This document shows positions 34,285 to 45,770 of a DNA stretch of 64,000 nt, piece after piece. Numbering within the stretch: the stretch's first letter is position 1; every line of letters begins with the position of its first letter. A program made the position numbers and the translations under genes. The stretch is from assembly GCA_963728535.1 (NCBI GenBank), contig CAVSKK010000001.1:1116001-1180000 (forward strand), given 5' to 3'. This DNA is from VAXT01 sp963728535 (lineage in GTDB: Bacteria > Actinomycetota > Thermoleophilia > Gaiellales > Gaiellaceae). The notes under the pieces were generated by a model that did no database searches, had not been told where the DNA came from, and saw only the letters and a program-made list of their open reading frames with translations.

Positions 34285-34839
34285 ATGTCCGGCAGGGTCC
34301 TCAAGTCCGCTCTCGTCGTCGGCATTGCCGCGAGCATCGCCGCCCTCGGGGCATCCGCTGGGCTCGCAGGCGCAAGCCGGGGACAGGTACAGACGAAGCG
34401 ACCGCCAAAGCTCCTGATCACCGGTCGGAGCCTCCAGCGGCCAGACGCCATTGCGCCGGGTGACCGCATCGAGCGAAGGTTCGTCCTACGTGTGCGGAGA
34501 CCTCGTGCAATGCGGATCGTCGCGCTCACGGTCAAGGCGAAGCGCCCCTCGCGGCTCACGAGCCGAAACCAGGGCCTCCGACTCTCGCTGGCGCGCTGCT
34601 CGCGGCGTTGGAAGATCCGGCCGCAGGCGCATTCGTACAAGTGCCGTGGTAGGCAAACCCGGCTCCTCGCCAATGTGCGGGTGCTCGGCAGAAAGAAGCT
34701 CCGCCTGGTTCTGCGCCCACGAGCAAGGGCCTACCTGCGGCTGACGCTGAAGCTGCCGACCAGAGCAGGCAATGCGCTCGAGGGCCAGAGCTCGAAGCTT
34801 GCCTACCGGTTCACTGCGGTCGAGCGAACCAAGTCCTAG
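34285..34839 (+). CDS. Divergent third TasA-like paralog, strongly basic
   Basis: The protein has 184 aa. A signal segment (SALVVGIAASIAALGASAGLAGA) is followed by a beta-rich domain keeping the paralogs' landmarks: APGDRIERRF, a cysteine pair (LARCSRRW ... SYKCRG) and NALEGQSSKLAYRFTAVER at the end. The SipW-type ATFTS cleavage motif is missing, and Arg/Lys replace many polar residues. It may be cut by ordinary signal peptidase or serve as an anchor or nucleator (inference). Its 3' end overlaps convergent uvrA by 4 bp. Confidence 0.7.
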   Translation: MSGRVLKSALVVGIAASIAALGASAGLAGASRGQVQTKRPPKLLITGRSLQRPDAIAPGDRIERRFVLRVRRPRAMRIVALTVKAKRPSRLTSRNQGLRLSLARCSRRWKIRPQAHSYKCRGRQTRLLANVRVLGRKKLRLVLRPRARAYLRLTLKLPTRAGNALEGQSSKLAYRFTAVERTKS

Positions 34840-37719
34840 GCCGCAGCTTTGGCCGCTTTCCTCGGCGCCGCCTTCTTCGGCGCGGCCTTCTTCGCCGCCT
34901 TCTTCGGCAGCACCTGACTGAGATACCGGCCCGTCGCCGACGCCGCGACCTCGGCAACCTGCTCGGGCGTTCCGGTCGCGAGCACCTCGCCACCGGCCTC
35001 GCCGCCCTCAGGGCCGAGGTCGATGATCCAGTCGGCCTGCTTGATCACGTCGAGGTTGTGCTCGATCACGAGCACCGTGTTGCCCGCGTCGGCGAGCCGC
35101 TGAAGCACCTCGAGCAGCTTCTCGATGTCGGCGAAGTGCAAGCCGGTCGTCGGCTCGTCGAGGATGTACAGCGTCCGCCCGGTCGCGATCTTCGAGAGCT
35201 CCGACGCGAGCTTCACGCGCTGCGCCTCACCTCCGGAGAGGGTCGTCGCCGGCTGACCGAGCTGGACGTAGTCGAGCCCGACGTCGTGCAGCGTCTGGAG
35301 CCGGCGCCGCAGCTTCGGGATCTTCGCGAAGAACTTCAGCGCCTCCTCGACCGACATTTCCAGCACGTCCGCGATCGACTTGCCCTTGAAGCGCACTTCG
35401 AGCGTCTCGCGGTTGTAGCGGCGACCGTGACAGGTCTCGCACGGCACGTAGACGTCGGGCAGGAAGTGCATCTCGATCTTGATCGTCCCGTCGCCCTTGC
35501 AGGTCTCGCAGCGTCCGCCCCGGACGTTGAAGGAGAAGCGGCCCGGCTTGTAGCCGCGCACCTTCGCCTCCGGTGTGAGCGAATAGAGCTCGCGGATGTG
35601 GTCGAAGAGCTTCGTATAGGTCGCCGGGTTCGAGCGCGGCGTGCGGCCGATCGGCGACTGGTCGATGTCGATCACCTTGTCGAAGCACTCGATTCCCTCG
35701 CAGCTTGCATGCTCGCCGGGTTTCACGCGCGTGCGATTGAGCCGGTTCGCGAGCGCCTTGAAGACGGTCTCGTTGACGAGCGTCGACTTGCCGGAGCCCG
35801 AGACGCCGGTCACCGTGATGAACTTCCCGACCGGGAATTCGACGTCGATCCCCTTCAGATTGTGCTGGGAAGCGCCGCGCACCCAGAAGGAGCCCAGGTC
35901 CTCGGCACGACGCTCCGGAATCGCGATCTCGCGCTTGCCGGAGAGGAACTGGCCGGTCACCGATTCGGGGTGTCGCTCGACCTCCGCGGCCGTCCCCTCG
36001 GCGACCACGTAGCCGCCGTGCTCGCCTGCGCCCGGGCCCATGTCGACGAGATGGTCGGCCGCGCGCATCATCTGCTCGTCGTGTTCGACCACGAGCACGG
36101 TGTTGCCGAGATCGCGAAGCCGCTCCAGCGTGCCGATCAGCTTCCCGTTGTCGCGCTGGTGGAGGCCGATCGAGGGCTCGTCGAGGATGTAGAGGACGCC
36201 GACGAGCTGCGAGCCGATCTGCGTCGCAAGCCGGAGCCGTTGAGCCTCGCCGCCTGAGAGCGTGCCCGCCGCGCGGTCGAGCTGCAGGTAGCCGACCCCG
36301 ACGTTGTCGAGGAACGTCAGCCGCTCGCGGATCTCCTTGATGATCCGGGCGCCGATCAGCTGCTCGGTCTCGCTCAGCTCGAGCGAGTCGAGGAACGCGA
36401 TCGAGCGCGTGACCGACATCTTCGAGAACTTGTGGATGTTGCTCTCGCCGACGGTGACTGCGAGCACCTCGGGCTTCAGGCGTGCCCCGCCGCACTCCGG
36501 GCAGGGCCTCAGGCTCATGTACTCCTCGATTCGCTCGCGCTGCCGCGACGAGTCCGTCTCGCGATACCGACGCTCGAGGTTCCTGACGATCCCCTCGAAC
36601 GCGAGCATGTACGAGCGCTTGCGCCCCATCCGGTTCCGGTAGCGCACGTAGATCCGTTCGCCATCCGTCCCGTAGAGGAAGAGCTCTCGCTCCTTGTCGG
36701 TCAGGTCCTGCCACGGCTTGTCGAGGTCGATCTCCCACTTGTCTGCGATGCCCTGGATGACCGCCTCGTAGAAGGCCGAGCCGCCCGTCGACCACGGGAC
36801 GAGCGCACCCTCTCCGATCGACAGCGGTCGGGTCGGGGACGAGCAGGTCGGGATCGATCTCCTGCTGGGCGCCCAGGCCGTGGCAGCGCGGGCACGCGCC
36901 GTGCGGCGAGTTGAACGAGAAGATGCGCGGCTGGAGCTCCGGCAGCCCGACACCGTGCTCCGGGCACGCGAAGCGCTCGCTGAACGTGAGCTCATCTCCG
37001 TCGAGCACATCGATCACGACGAGGCCGTCCGCAAGCGTGGTCGCCGTCTCGATCGACTGCCAGAGGCGGGTGCGCAGGTCGGGCTTCATCACGAGCCGGT
37101 CGACGACCACCTCGATCGTGTGCTTGAACTTCTTGTCGAGGACGATCTCGTCCTCGAGCATCCGCACCTCGCCGTCGACCTTGACGCGCGTGAACCCGTC
37201 CGCGCGCAGCTCCTCGAAGACGTCCTTGTACTCGCCCTTGCGATCGCGGACGACCGGCGCATTGACCGTGAACTTCGTCCCCTCCGGGAGCCGGAGCACC
37301 TGGTCGACGATCGCCTCGATCGACTGCCCCGCGATCGGCCGCCCGCAGACCGGGCAGTGCGGCCGGCCGATCCGCGCGTAGAGCAGGCGGAGGTAGTCGT
37401 AGATCTCGGTGACGGTGCCGACTGTCGAGCGCGGATTGCGTGAGGTCGTCTTCTGGTCGATCGAGATCGCCGGCGAGAGACCTTCGATCGAGTCCACGTC
37501 CGGCTTCTCCATCATCTGGAGGAACTGCCGGGCGTATGCGGAGAGCGACTCGACGTAGCGGCGCTGCCCTTCTGCGTAGATCGTGTCGAAGGCAAGCGAG
37601 GACTTTCCGGAGCCGGAGAGCCCGGTGATCGTGGTCAGTTTGTTCCGCGGCAGGCGGACGTCGATGTCCTTGAGGTTGTGCTCGCGGGCGCCGTGAATTA
37701 CCAGTTCTTCCGAGGCCAT
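34836..37719 (-). CDS. uvrA: Excinuclease ABC subunit UvrA, with one apparent frameshift near 36830
   Basis: About 960 aa in two frames. The first part (37719 to about 36830) starts MASEELVIHGAREHNLKDID, has Walker A GLSGSGKSSLAFDT and the first zinc module CPVCGRP. The second continues from LSIGEGALVPWSTGGSAFYEAV through the second zinc module and ATPase (GVSGSGKSTLVNE, LSGGEAQRVKLA, LDEPTTGLHFADI). The switch lies at VPDP, where one extra base is needed to explain the shift. A Lys/Ala-rich tail (KKAAKKAAPKKAA) follows. UvrA scans DNA for damage in nucleotide-excision repair. As uvrB is intact, a sequencing error is more likely than loss. Confidence 0.92.
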
Positions 37720-37769
37720 AACCGACCCAGTTTAGCGAGGCGGGTCGGACGAACAAGTGTTCGATTTGC

Positions 37770-38198
37770 CTAGGTCGCGAGCTCCTCGACGAGTTGGCAG
37801 ACCTCTTTGGGCCCGGCGACGTGGCCGACCGTCAGCGGCCCGACGACGAGCGTCCCGTAGCCCAGGAGCTGCCCGAGCAATGACTGGTCGAGCTCGACCG
37901 CGTCCACTGCCCGCAGCTTCACCGTCTTCGTCCGACGGCGCAGCGTTCCGTTGATGACGTAGAGCTTTTCGGTCGTGACCACGATCCGGGTTCGCTCCCA
38001 CTGCCAGACGGCGCGGAGCGTGAACGCCGCTGCCACAGCGATCAATACTGCCCCGACGCCGGCAGCAGCCGCCCAGGGCAACGTCAGGATGAAGATCCCG
38101 GCGATCGCGACCCCACCGGAACGAATGAGCGGGCGCGCGAGGACGACGCCGTGACGGCGCATTTCCAGGCAGACGTGCTCGTCCCGATCCGCGGGCAT
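37770..38198 (-). CDS. PH-domain membrane protein (bPH_2, YdbS-like)
   Basis: The protein has 142 aa from ATG at 38198. Two membrane helices (about 28-62) precede a bacterial PH-type domain with WERTRIVVTTEKLYVINGTLRRRTKTVKL. The motif ending VGPLTVGHVAGPKEV is common in YdbS/YdbT-like proteins. Function unknown. It is divergent from the AI-2E-type gene with a 71-bp gap. Confidence 0.75.
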   Translation of the reverse strand: MPADRDEHVCLEMRRHGVVLARPLIRSGGVAIAGIFILTLPWAAAAGVGAVLIAVAAAFTLRAVWQWERTRIVVTTEKLYVINGTLRRRTKTVKLRAVDAVELDQSLLGQLLGYGTLVVGPLTVGHVAGPKEVCQLVEELAT

Positions 38199-38269
38199 GT
38201 TTGCGGCTTCTGCAACCCGATCGGCATTCCTGCCGTTTGCGCCGGGGGTTCCCTGGCCAGAACAGGGGT

Positions 38270-39316
38270 GTGGCAGAGACTGCACGCCGCGTTTTCCTCT
38301 CGACGCTGATCGTCGTCAGCGTCGTCGTCGCCGTGCTCGCACTCTGGAAGCTGCGGGTCGTGATCGCCCTCATCTTCCTGGCGTTCATCCTGGCCGCTTC
38401 GATGCGCCCGAGCATCGAGGCACTTCGACGGCGAGGGTTGCCGCGCGGAGCCGGCATCGCCGTCCACTATCTCGTGCTCGCGGGCCTCATCGGGCTCCTG
38501 CTCTGGCTGGTTGTCCCGATCGCCGTCGACCAGGTTCAGGCGGCGGTGGGCGGGAACGCCCTCCGCAACGAAGCAGACAACGAGACGGGCTGGAAGCACG
38601 ACGCGCTCGTGGCGCTCGACCGCTGGCTGCGAGACCTGCCGAATACGAGCGGTCTCGTCAGTCATGCGCTCGAGGCGACCAGGCTCGGCTTCGAGATCCT
38701 CGTCGGCATCTTCTTCGTCTTCGCGTCGGCCGCGTACTGGATCTTCGAGCGCAACCGCGCGATCGCACTTGTCGTCTCAGTGCTTCCGAAGGACAGGCGG
38801 CGCGTCGTGCGCGACACATGGGACCTGATCGACCTCAAGCTCGGCGCGTACGTCCGGGGTCAGCTGATCCTGATCGTGGCCGTCGCCACCGTGCTGAGCA
38901 TGGCGTTCTGGGCCATCGGGCTTCCGTACTGGATCCTCATCGGGATCTTCGCTGGCATCGTCGAGATCGTTCCGGTGATCGGACCGCTCGCCGCAGGCGC
39001 CCTGGCGGTCGGCGTCGGCTTGACCGAGTCCTGGCAGCTCGCGCTCGCAGCGGGACTGATCGTGCTCGGAGTTCGCCTCGCGGAGGACTACCTTGTGATC
39101 CCGAAGGTGCTCGGCGATGCGGTCGGCCTCTCGCCGCTGCTCGTCCTGGTCTCCGTGACCGCGACCGCGATCCTGTTCGGCGGATTCGCCGTCCTGTTGG
39201 CGATCCCGCTGGCGGCCGTCATCGCGACGCTCGTCAGTGTCGTCGTCCTCGAGAAGGATCCCGCGGACGAGGAAGTCCCGGCCGTACTGTTCACGGCGCA
39301 GGACGTCGAGGGCTAG
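38270..39316 (+). CDS. AI-2E transporter-family membrane protein (PerM-like)
   Basis: The protein has 348 aa from GTG at 38270, preceded by ACAGGGGT. It has six to eight membrane segments. Family landmarks are FLAFILAASMRPSIEAL near the N-terminus, KLGAYVRGQLILIV and GIVEIVPVIGPLAAG in the middle, and the E-rich tail. Relatives include exporters of AI-2 and Na+/H+ antiporters, so the substrate is open. Confidence 0.85.
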   Translation: MAETARRVFLSTLIVVSVVVAVLALWKLRVVIALIFLAFILAASMRPSIEALRRRGLPRGAGIAVHYLVLAGLIGLLLWLVVPIAVDQVQAAVGGNALRNEADNETGWKHDALVALDRWLRDLPNTSGLVSHALEATRLGFEILVGIFFVFASAAYWIFERNRAIALVVSVLPKDRRRVVRDTWDLIDLKLGAYVRGQLILIVAVATVLSMAFWAIGLPYWILIGIFAGIVEIVPVIGPLAAGALAVGVGLTESWQLALAAGLIVLGVRLAEDYLVIPKVLGDAVGLSPLLVLVSVTATAILFGGFAVLLAIPLAAVIATLVSVVVLEKDPADEEVPAVLFTAQDVEG

Positions 39317-39322
39317 CCGGGG

Positions 39323-39568
39323 TCAGGCCTTGCGCCAGCGGCCGAACACGAGACCGCCGAGGGTGAAGCCCAAACCAAATGTGCCGATCGCGAAGGCGCC
39401 GATCGTCGCCGCCTTGCGTGCTCCCGAGAGCGACTCCCAGCGGCCGAGCGCCTCTTCCTCTTCCATCGTCAGCGGCTCGCCGCGCCGCTTCTTGCGCAAC
39501 GCGCCGCCCGCTCGCAGACCCAGATAGAGGTCGTCGAAGATCTCGGTAGGCTCGTCAACCATCGGCAT
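39323..39568 (-). CDS. Small single-pass membrane protein, unknown
   Basis: The protein has 81 aa. An acidic N-terminus (VDEPTEIFDDLYLGL) and a charged middle (KKRRGEPLTMEEEEALGRWESL) precede one glycine-rich membrane helix (ATIGAFAIGTFGLGFTLGGLVFG) and a basic end. Its start overlaps the start of the divergent phosphoesterase by 2 bp. Confidence 0.7.
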   Translation of the reverse strand: MPMVDEPTEIFDDLYLGLRAGGALRKKRRGEPLTMEEEEALGRWESLSGARKAATIGAFAIGTFGLGFTLGGLVFGRWRKA

Positions 39569-40409
39569 GAGTGTACCCAGTGCTTCGGTTCCCCCAACGC
39601 GGCTCCTCCATATCTCGGACCTGCACGTCGGAACCCGCGAGGCCCCTCAAGTGGAGCGCAGTCTTGCGACGCTCATCGAGCGCACCGCACCCGAGCTCGT
39701 CGTCGCGAGCGGCGACCTGACGCACCGGGGACGCCCGGAGCAACACGCAGCGGCGGCCGACTTCCTGCGCTCGCTCGGCCCGCCGGTGATCGCGATCCCC
39801 GGGAACCACGACATCCCGTACACCTTCCCGGCGCGCTTCACCCGGACGTTCGCCGAGTTCGAGCGGCATTGGGAGACGACCGAGCCCGTCTTCCGCTCGC
39901 CGACGCTCTGCGTGGTCGGGCTGAACTCCGTGCGCGCGTGGCGGCATCAGTCCGGCGGAATGCGCGAGACCCAGCTCGCGCAGGCCCGCGAGCTCCTCGC
40001 CGAGGCGCCGGAGGGCGCGCTGCGGGTCGTGACGCTGCACCACCATCTGATCGGAGCGCCGTGGCGCTCGCGCAAGAAGCCGGTCGCCCGCCGCTCGCAC
40101 GTCCTGGCCTCGCTCGTCGACTCCGGCGCCGAGCTGATTCTCGCGGGCCACATCCACCAGGGCGCCGTCAGCGAGCGGCATGAGTTCGAGGTCATCCGCG
40201 GGGACGTGCAGGGCGTGGTGGTGTCGATCGCACCGGGTCTCGGCCAACCGCGTCCACAGCGACGCGGCGAGGCGCGCGGGCTGCACGTCTACGAGTGCGA
40301 CGAGACGTCGATCCTCGTCCAGACCTACATCTGGCGCTCCGACGACTGGGGCTTGACCGCAGAGCGCCGTTTCGGCCGCGGCCCCAAGCCGCTCGGCGTC
40401 GAGCCCTAA
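39567..40409 (+). CDS. Calcineurin-like metallophosphoesterase (CpdA type)
   Basis: The protein has 280 aa. The complete metal-site set is present: LLHISDLHVG, VVASGDLTHRGRP, PGNHDIPY, LHHHLIG and LAGHIHQG. The layout fits class III cyclic-nucleotide or related phosphodiesterases, but other small phosphoesters are possible. It is notable in the same window as a class III cyclase domain (52315), though not linked to it. Confidence 0.87.
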   Translation: MSVPSASVPPTRLLHISDLHVGTREAPQVERSLATLIERTAPELVVASGDLTHRGRPEQHAAAADFLRSLGPPVIAIPGNHDIPYTFPARFTRTFAEFERHWETTEPVFRSPTLCVVGLNSVRAWRHQSGGMRETQLAQARELLAEAPEGALRVVTLHHHLIGAPWRSRKKPVARRSHVLASLVDSGAELILAGHIHQGAVSERHEFEVIRGDVQGVVVSIAPGLGQPRPQRRGEARGLHVYECDETSILVQTYIWRSDDWGLTAERRFGRGPKPLGVEP

Positions 40410-40422
40410 CTCGCACTGAATG

Positions 40423-40465
40423 GCGCTCGAGGCCGTGAGGCGTCTCGCCCCGCGGCCCCGAGCGC
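40423..40465. terminator. Bidirectional hairpin between convergent genes
   Basis: GCGCTCG (40423-40429) pairs with CGAGCGC (40459-40465), extended inside by GGCC/GGCC. It lies between the end of the phosphoesterase (40409) and the end of the convergent small membrane gene (40485). Confidence 0.55.
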
Positions 40466-40484
40466 TGGTACTCGAAGCGGGCTA

Positions 40485-40763
40485 CTAACCCGTCAACGGG
40501 CGCCGGTTGCGGCCCGCTACTGCTCGGTAGATGAGCAGCAGGACGATCGACCCGACGATTGCCGTCAGCCACGTGCTGACGTCGAAGAACTCATCCATTG
40601 GATCGGCATTGAACAGCGCTCCGGCGAGGAATCCGCCGATCAATGCGCCGGCGATGCCGATGAGCGCCGTGATGATGAAGCCGCCCGGGTCCTCGCCGGG
40701 AAGGATTGCCTTGGCGAGAGCTCCGGCAAGCAATCCGAGAATGATGAACGCGATAATGCCCAT
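40485..40763 (-). CDS. GlsB/YeaQ/YmgE-family small membrane protein
   Basis: The protein has 92 aa and three membrane helices: MGIIAFIILGLLAGALAKAI, then GGFIITALIGIAGALIGGFLAG, then WLTAIVGSIVLLLIYRAVAG. LPGEDPGG between the first two is the family hallmark. These proteins are stress-associated, role unclear. A second, weaker member follows at 40832. Confidence 0.88.
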   Translation of the reverse strand: MGIIAFIILGLLAGALAKAILPGEDPGGFIITALIGIAGALIGGFLAGALFNADPMDEFFDVSTWLTAIVGSIVLLLIYRAVAGRNRRPLTG

Positions 40764-40831
40764 TACTTCCTCCTCTTCGGGGTTGTCCGGTGTCGGTTCC
40801 CGAAAGCCCCGCAGGAGAAACTCTTCCCCTG

Positions 40832-41131
40832 CTAGCGGCGCAGGCCCCAGCCGCGCGTCGGCTGGGCTCTCGCCTCCGGCCCCGTGATCCCTCGCTTCTG
40901 GACGAAACGGCGATAGAGGATCACGAGCGTGATCGCGCCCGCGTAGCCGAAGAGGAAGCCGCCGGGGCGTCCGAGCAGGGCATAGGCGACGAGGCCGCCG
41001 ACCATCGATCCGCCAAGGCCGAACGCGATCGTGAGCCAGAACGGCATCGGGTCGGGGCCCGGGACAGCCAGCCGGGCCAGCCCACCGATCAAGAAGCCGC
41101 CGACGATCAGGCCGAGGAGGAATACGAGCAT
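40832..41131 (-). CDS. Second GlsB/YeaQ-like small membrane protein
   Basis: The protein has 99 aa with three membrane helices in the same pattern (LGLIVGGFLIGGLARLAVPGPDPM, then FGLGGSMVGGLVAYALLG, then FGYAGAITLVILYRRFV). PGPDPM stands where the paralog has PGEDPG. A basic tail of about 20 residues is extra. It is upstream of the 40485 gene with a 68-bp gap. Confidence 0.78.
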   Translation of the reverse strand: MLVFLLGLIVGGFLIGGLARLAVPGPDPMPFWLTIAFGLGGSMVGGLVAYALLGRPGGFLFGYAGAITLVILYRRFVQKRGITGPEARAQPTRGWGLRR

Positions 41132-41155
41132 TCGCTGAGCTTACGCCGAAGGAGA

Positions 41156-41192
41156 GCAGAGGCCTGACCCGCCGCGCGGGACAGGCCTCTGC
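41156..41192 (-). terminator. Terminator after the 41217-43325 phosphodiesterase gene
   Basis: GCAGAGGCCTG pairs with CAGGCCTCTGC (11 bp, 15-nt loop). It starts 24 bp past the stop at 41217 and is followed on minus by TCTCCTTCGG. Confidence 0.75.
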
Positions 41193-41216
41193 ATCGAGTA
41201 CCTGGAGGCGTGTTCG

Positions 41217-43325
41217 CTATCTCCGGTCGAGGATGCCCCTCAGGACCTCACCACTCGCGTCCGCAGGGCCGTCGACGTCCATGAGAAAACCGATCGTCGG
41301 CGCGAGATCGATCGCCCGCACGTCGTGCACGACGCGACCGCCTCCGCCGTTACCGCCTCCACCGCCGCCGCGGATTCCGGGGCCGGCTGCGACGAACGTT
41401 CCGTGCATGTTCACGTTGCGAGCGAGGTTCACGAGGTTCGGCAGGTACCCGTGCTGCCCGAAGAACTGCGAGAACGCGATCCGCTGTCCCGGCGTCGCCG
41501 CGTCGTACTGGTACGGCGGTCGCAGGACGACGACGACGTCTCCGCTTCGAGTCGCGTTGAGCGAGTTGGTGCCGTCGACGTTCGAGAGCTGTTCCTTGCG
41601 CAGGATCGTCAACACGACTTGCTTCCCGGGGTTCGCCGGGTCGGTCAGGTTCTGGAACGCCTGGATGATCTGGTTGCGGACGTTCTCGTACTCGGCAACC
41701 GGGACGATGCCTTCAGGGTGCCGGCCGACAAGGTTGATGTAGAACTGCGCTGTCCCGCCCGCGTAGCAGGCCTTGACCTTCTGCCCCGCAGGAAGGGTCG
41801 GGAACCAGCGGCAGTTACCGTTCTGCTCGACCGTCTGCAGGCCGGCGTCGAGGAGCACCTTGCCGGCGTTGACGGCGTACCACTGGGGCGCGAAGCCGTG
41901 ATCGGACGACGCAAAGACCGTCGCCTCGTCCCCCATCAGCTCGCGGCCCAGCGCAAGCGTCTCGTCGGCCTCGTGATAGGCCGAGCGGATGTAGCCCTCG
42001 CGGTTCGCGACGCGGCCGTCCCTGATGCCGTCTCCCTCGACGTCGTCGTAGTACGGGTTGCGATCGTTGTCGATGTCCCTCGTCGTGACGAGCCCCATGA
42101 ACTGATGCTGGAACTCGTCGGTGGTCGGTGTGCCGAGGAGGAGCAGGTCGGGATCGAGGCCGAGCGTGTCGAAGATGTAGTGGAGGTACGCGAAATGCGC
42201 GTCCTGCCACTTGAGCCCCTGCTCTGCGTACGTGTCCTCGTCGACGATGCCCCCTTCGAGCGGTGCGAAGTCGGCAGCCATCGAGGTCGGGAAGTCGTGT
42301 GCGAGCGTCTCCTCGAACGCGGCCGAGCCGGCCGACCCCAGCGCGTTGTACGTCGCGTTGACCCTGGTGACCGACGTGAAGTAGAGCCGGAACCGCGACA
42401 GGTCGGGCGCCAGATCGATGACCTTGAACAAGAGGCCCGCGGTCTGACCCGCCCGCGCGCCGATCAGCGTCACCTTGACGTCGGCCCACTGGTTCTGGCT
42501 CAGGTTGGCGACGGCCAGCAGGCCATTCTTCGTCGAGGCCGGGACGACGAGCACGTGGTCGTAGTTCACGGTGCTGTCGTTCGTCGAGTCATAGATGTAG
42601 AGGTCGTAGAGCCTCGTGGGGTTCACGGCCGCGAAGGTCGTGGTGACCGTCAGCCGCTCCTCCTGCGCCGGGCTGAACGACGCCGGCACGTTCGTCCAGC
42701 CGGCGGCCGGATCGAGCGTGACCCGGAAGTAATCGACGCCGAACGAATTCGCACGGTCGGGCTGCCCGGGGATGTCGTAGTTGAGCAGGATCCCGCGGCG
42801 CGAGAAGAACGACCGGAAGTCCACCACCGGCCCCTGGAGCGCGGGGACGTAGCCTCGTGCGGCAACCCACTCGACCGAGGCGACTTCCTTGCCGGCGCGC
42901 TCGGCGGCTTGACCGAGCGTGTCGGCCTGCAGCACGCCGGTCGCGGCGAAGCTCGTCGAACTGTTGAAGCTCGGGTCGGTCAGCCGGTGGAACGTGTTGT
43001 TCGTCGAGCCGTGCACCCCCGGCCACGCGCCGGTCGCGAGGGTCGCCCAGCCGACGCCGGTGTTGGGCGGAAAGCCCTGCGTGAGCCCGTTGTGACCGCG
43101 AACGCCTGCGTGCATCAGCGCTCGGTACGTGGGCATGCTGCCGTGCCTCGCGTACTCCTCCATGAGGTCGGGACGCATCCCGTCGGATGCGAACAGGATC
43201 ACTTTTTCGGATGAAGCCTCGTGTCTCGTTCCCGCGGCGTTGCCCGCCCCGAGCGAGACGACGAGGGCAATCAGGAAACTGACGATGGCGGCGACACCGC
43301 CGAGTTTGCGGCTAGTGCGAATCAC
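41217..43325 (-). CDS. Secreted alkaline-phosphatase-superfamily phosphodiesterase/pyrophosphatase
   Basis: The protein has 702 aa with a GTG start and signal peptide (GGVAAIVSFLIALVVSLG). The first metal Asp is in ILFASDGMRPDLM. The nucleophile is probably Thr in GVGWATLATGAWPG, and the later site is ASSDHGFAPQW. TPTTDEFQHQFMG supplies further ligands. This order matches nucleotide pyrophosphatase/phosphodiesterase-like enzymes. A large insert (about 190-400) is beta-rich. A Gly-rich stretch (GGGGGGNGGGG) lies near the end. The physiological substrate is unknown. Confidence 0.85.
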   Translation of the reverse strand: MIRTSRKLGGVAAIVSFLIALVVSLGAGNAAGTRHEASSEKVILFASDGMRPDLMEEYARHGSMPTYRALMHAGVRGHNGLTQGFPPNTGVGWATLATGAWPGVHGSTNNTFHRLTDPSFNSSTSFAATGVLQADTLGQAAERAGKEVASVEWVAARGYVPALQGPVVDFRSFFSRRGILLNYDIPGQPDRANSFGVDYFRVTLDPAAGWTNVPASFSPAQEERLTVTTTFAAVNPTRLYDLYIYDSTNDSTVNYDHVLVVPASTKNGLLAVANLSQNQWADVKVTLIGARAGQTAGLLFKVIDLAPDLSRFRLYFTSVTRVNATYNALGSAGSAAFEETLAHDFPTSMAADFAPLEGGIVDEDTYAEQGLKWQDAHFAYLHYIFDTLGLDPDLLLLGTPTTDEFQHQFMGLVTTRDIDNDRNPYYDDVEGDGIRDGRVANREGYIRSAYHEADETLALGRELMGDEATVFASSDHGFAPQWYAVNAGKVLLDAGLQTVEQNGNCRWFPTLPAGQKVKACYAGGTAQFYINLVGRHPEGIVPVAEYENVRNQIIQAFQNLTDPANPGKQVVLTILRKEQLSNVDGTNSLNATRSGDVVVVLRPPYQYDAATPGQRIAFSQFFGQHGYLPNLVNLARNVNMHGTFVAAGPGIRGGGGGGNGGGGRVVHDVRAIDLAPTIGFLMDVDGPADASGEVLRGILDRR

Positions 43326-43444
43326 GCTATTCCTCCCCCTTCAAAGACGACGCGGCATCCTAACTCCGACCCTTCGGAACGGGTGTTTCCGTCCGGTGAA
43401 CCGCGTGTTAGGACCCGGAGTGCCCAGTGGGCGCAGGTCTTGAA

Positions 43445-43627
43445 ATGACACTTGCGGACATCCGCAATCGAGGCAACGATGGGTTCGTGGAGCCGCCGAT
43501 CGAGCACCGAGACGTGACCACTATCATGGCGTTACTCGGCGATATCAAGAACGACGTCAGACGAATCAGAACGTTACTCGAGGACGAGAATGGCGAAGAG
43601 GAAGAAAACGGGGAATCTCACGGCTGA
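43445..43627 (+). CDS. Small acidic conserved-type protein
   Basis: About 60 aa from ATG at 43445 (the frame is open from a GTG 18 bp earlier). It is helical, with VTTIMALLGDIKNDVRRIRTLLEDENGEEEEN. The LLGDIKxDVxxIRxLLE pattern is one I have seen in small hypothetical proteins of actinobacteria. It overlaps the next small ORF by 38 bp. Confidence 0.55.
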   Translation: MTLADIRNRGNDGFVEPPIEHRDVTTIMALLGDIKNDVRRIRTLLEDENGEEEENGESHG

Positions 43628-43739
43628 GGACCATGCCCGCCATGCCGAGATCCAGCGAATGGTGCGGGAACGGATCGCCTACCACGAGGCCAAGGCTCGC
43701 GAGCAGGACGAGCTGCGCGCTCGCAAGCAGGACGGCTAG
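43590..43739 (+). CDS. Small charged helical protein, unknown
   Basis: The protein has 49 aa: MAKRKKTGNLTAEDHARHAE followed by a highly charged helix rich in Arg, Glu and Gln. The start lies inside the preceding small ORF in another frame, suggesting coupling. It ends 4 bp before the convergent uvrB stop. Supported only by coding-like composition and placement. Confidence 0.4.
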   Translation: MAKRKKTGNLTAEDHARHAEIQRMVRERIAYHEAKAREQDELRARKQDG

Positions 43740-43742
43740 AGC

Positions 43743-45749
<2,007 letters not shown>

Positions 45750-45770
45750 GGCGACAGCGTAGCGGCGCCC

